From Enchytraeus crypticus (lineage: Eukaryota > Annelida > Clitellata > Enchytraeida > Enchytraeidae), in contig CAJHZI010000505.1 of NCBI GenBank assembly GCA_905160935.1, positions 993,501-1,057,500 on the forward strand: a DNA stretch of 64,000 bases. Reading direction: 5' to 3'. A model generated the notes under the pieces. The model worked only from the letters and a program-made list of their open reading frames with translations. It searched no databases and was not told the DNA's origin. Below are positions 61,443-64,000 of this stretch, piece after piece. Position numbers and translations under genes: made by a program. The first letter of the stretch is position 1, and every line of letters starts with the position of its first letter.

Positions 61443-62019
61443 GAAAAATAAAGAGCGAGAGAATATCCTATTTCATTTTCTTAAGTAGTTTTTTCTACCA
61501 TTTACATAAAAACAATTTCTGTAAATGCGTACTAATTTAGCAAAATACATAAGCAAGAATTGCAGATAAGTTGCACTTTATAAGTTTTGCATTTCATTTC
61601 ATAAGTTCAAAAGTTATTTTTTTAATATTTTGACTAGAAAATCGGCGACTCACCTATCATGGGAGCAAAAGCCGTAATCTGTCTTCAATTTTATTAAATT
61701 CCTCGAACTAATCCAATATATCTGACAGATTCTTCTACTCCATTAATTTCCAGTTGTCCTAATGTCAGAGAGTGATACTGAAGTTATTGAAGCAACTACG
61801 ACAGGCCTCTCTATTCGTACAAATAAACTTTAATTCCCGGGCAAATATGTTCCAACTATACTTAATATGCTTCCAGCCGTAGTTGATGAACTTTTAGATG
61901 ATATTTGATTGTACCATGACTCGTTATAATATTGTACATGTATATTTGAAAGATATACTCATAAATGTCAATACTGTAATTATTACCCGTACCTAACACA
62001 TACATGTTAATACTCATAT

Positions 62020-62112
62020 AGATAAATAAATAAATAAATAAATAAATATATATATATATATATACCTATATGTATATATATATTCATATATTTATACGAA
62101 TATATATACATG

Positions 62113-62165
<53 letters not shown>

Positions 62166-62185
62166 TTATTTATTTATTTATACAG
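62020..62185. repeat. Palindromic AAAT/TA/TTTA microsatellite
   Basis: AAATAAATAAAT at the left, TA runs in the middle, TTTATTTATTTA at the right, forming one long imperfect inverted repeat. Confidence 0.9.
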
Positions 62186-62484
62186 AGTGAAGAAATAAAA
62201 GGGTTTTACACAACGCATTTTATTTCACGTAACCTCGGAAGCATCAAATTCAGTAATAGAATTTCTTGTGAACATACCCACCAATTTCTGCTTCAACCCA
62301 GTATTACACATTGCAGCAAGTGGTTGAGTTCACAGGAAGGCTAATAATTCCGCCACCTGTAAAAATGCGATGAAATTTGCGCATATTGTGCGAAATGGGA
62401 TTGCCTATTAGGGTTGAAAATTGTAAGCACATAAATATGATGGCTGCCAAGTTAGGTTAAATGTTAAATTAAATTTGTGCACTC

Positions 62485-62625
62485 AAAAGCTGGTAAAGCT
62501 AATGTTAACATCAGCTTCCTCACTCGAAAGCGATATCAGTGACGGGCGAGCCCAGGATTTGAACCCCGCACATACTAATCCGCGGTCGAGTATCATAACG
62601 ACATCGCCACTACTTTCCAGCCGCT
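62485..62625 (-). mobile_element. Family-A SINE
   Basis: GCTAATGTTAACATCAGCTTCC, AGTGACGGGCGAGCCCAGG, ATTTGAACCCCGCACATAC and CGCGGTCGAGTATC in family order. Confidence 0.75.
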
Positions 62626-62857
62626 ACTTTCTATATCTTCATACGAAAAGCTTGGTCCCGCATTTGAGGAACCACACTATCAGCTTGCTATTCTAAGATG
62701 TGCTTGTGTGGCAAAACCACGCTCCGTTAGTCAATGTCCAATTAGCGGAGAAAGGCAGTCGTTAGCAACCGGATGCGGCAAATTCTTCTGCTTCCAAAGT
62801 ACGATACGATACATCTTAGTTACAAAGTGTGGAGAGTTGTCCATAAACAATGTCCAT

Positions 62858-62862
62858 ATACA

Positions 62863-62898
<36 letters not shown>
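62858..62898. repeat. TA microsatellite
   Basis: About 18 TA units, just 5' of the tRNA-like sequence. Confidence 0.95.
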
Positions 62899-62904
<6 letters not shown>

Positions 62905-62929
62905 CTTTCTGTATATATCTTACTGGTTG

Positions 62930-62996
62930 GATGGCCGAATAGATAACACATCTGCATGAAAAGCAGGTTTGTTTGAATCCCAGTCGGGCCGTCTCC
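62930..62996 (+). tRNA. tRNA-Phe-like sequence (probable SINE head or pseudogene)
   Basis: The A-box-like TGGCCGAATAGATAACAC, an anticodon stem-loop CTGC-ATGAAAA-GCAG that would place GAA (Phe) in a 7-base loop, and a B-box-like GTTTGAATCCC then AGTCGGGC are all present. The acceptor stem does not pair cleanly, so it is most likely a tRNA-derived repeat. Confidence 0.45.
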
Positions 62997-63654
62997 GACA
63001 ACATACCATGTATATTCTACATACATGTATATACATGTATATATATTCAGGTATACATATATATAATATATATACATGTATGTACATGTATATACATGTA
63101 TAATTGCGTATACATGTATATAAATAAAGATTGTAAATAAATCCCTTAAAACAACCTGTAACAAGTATTTTATTAAAACGTAGTTTGCTCCTCTCGAATA
63201 TATTAACATGTATTGTCTTTACACCAACTATCTAAAAATGCATGAAGTCGTATTAGAACAATACGGTGTATATCTATTTTAATGAGCCAGTTCTGTCTGT
63301 CTGTCTATCTGAAGTAACGCTGACGTCATAATGTCATATTTATAATCCCTTAATAGTTACGCTAGTTACAGCTCTGTCATTTGACGAGTATAGGCTTATT
63401 ACGAGTATATATTTTAATTTAATCACAACGTCTTAGTTATAATTCCCAAGTGTTAACTCTAATTACAGCTTTGTCATTTGTCTACTAGAAATTTCTGGCC
63501 AGTATAAATCTCATCGCATCGTCATATTTATAATTTCTAACTAAAACCACTTTTTCGTATATAAGAAAATTCCATATACTGATTTCTTGAGCGTCGTAAG
63601 GTGGAACGTCCGCCTTAGGAGTTAGGCAATGTTGAGGATTGACCTAAGGTAGCT

Positions 63655-63830
63655 CTATTCACTGCAGCATAATTGTAGCTGTATTCATTGTAGCATAATT
63701 GTAGCTGTATTCACTGTAGCCTAATTATAGCTGTATTCATTGTAGCATAATTGTAGCTGTATTCAATGTAGCATAATATAGCTGTATACGCTGCATTCTA
63801 ATTGTATCTGTGTTAAACATGACCTAATTG
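63655..63830. repeat. 26-bp tandem repeat
   Basis: Unit TAGCTGTATTCACTGTAGCATAATTG, about six copies. Confidence 0.85.
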
Positions 63831-64000
63831 TAGATGCAAGACAAAATACTTGATGCTCTGAGAATCTATTGTGACCGAATTCTCTCGGGTAATTGTTAGC
63901 ATAATTAGTATCTGTATTTTATACATGCTACTTGCTATTTCTGAAAAAAACTTGAATTGGAAAAAATATATTATTATAGTCTCTCGTAAAACCTATCATA

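Larger units (their letters stand above)
56568..64000. other. Upstream region, no confident gene
   Basis: Apart from repeats listed separately I find no exon with both splice sites and coding character. The RhoGEF 5' end could lie here or beyond the window. Confidence 0.5.

Noticed and set aside
1..64000. CRISPR arrays, bacterial operons, integrated viral genes
   Set aside because: The tandem arrays lack conserved-repeat/unique-spacer structure. No ribosome-binding sites, phage or viral gene signatures were seen; the window is animal genomic DNA.

Overview
This is an AT-rich animal genome window with large introns, no prokaryotic features, many tRNA-derived SINE copies, LINE 3' ends, long AT and GA microsatellites and several minisatellites. 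It looks like an invertebrate, probably aquatic, but the sequence alone does not fix the species.

The main content is one protein-coding gene on the minus strand. It runs from about 56.6 kb (possible 5' part) to the left edge of the window, where its 3' end is cut off. Its exons are 77 to 305 bases long, so most lie below ordinary ORF-length cut-offs. I rebuilt it from splice sites, reading-frame phase and family resemblance. In order of transcription: 56476-56567 (putative), 50436-50740, 31725-31801, 20791-21026, a missing or uncertain exon (candidate 13274-13329), 12843-12947, 11054-11215, 9954-10049, 7026-7127, 5050-5154, 4457-4628, 3027-3142, 2112-2205, 1840-1922 and 493-631. Intron phases agree at every junction except 20791 to 12947. 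The product is a Rho-family guanine-nucleotide exchange factor with a DH domain (11.2 to about 3.1 kb) and a PH domain (2.2 to 0.5 kb), resembling the PLEKHG group (PLEKHG5/6/7-like). The N-terminal half is low-similarity, basic and serine-rich. The exon carrying the conserved DH helix (4457-4628) has no continuous frame here, although its outer splice phases are correct.

By region: 0-13 kb holds the DH-PH exons, interleaved with a 5'-truncated LINE (7.8-8.9 kb) and SINEs. 13-21 kb is an intron with LINE remnants and a 1.89-kb hAT-like element with an 8-bp target-site duplication. 21-50 kb is two very long introns with LINE reverse-transcriptase and endonuclease remnants, several minisatellites and an 832-bp near-perfect inverted repeat at 48 kb. 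50-64 kb holds the N-terminal exons, further SINEs, a dispersed repeat with a signal-peptide-like ORF, and minisatellites. I found no second convincing gene; almost all other long ORFs are microsatellite, minisatellite or transposon shadows.
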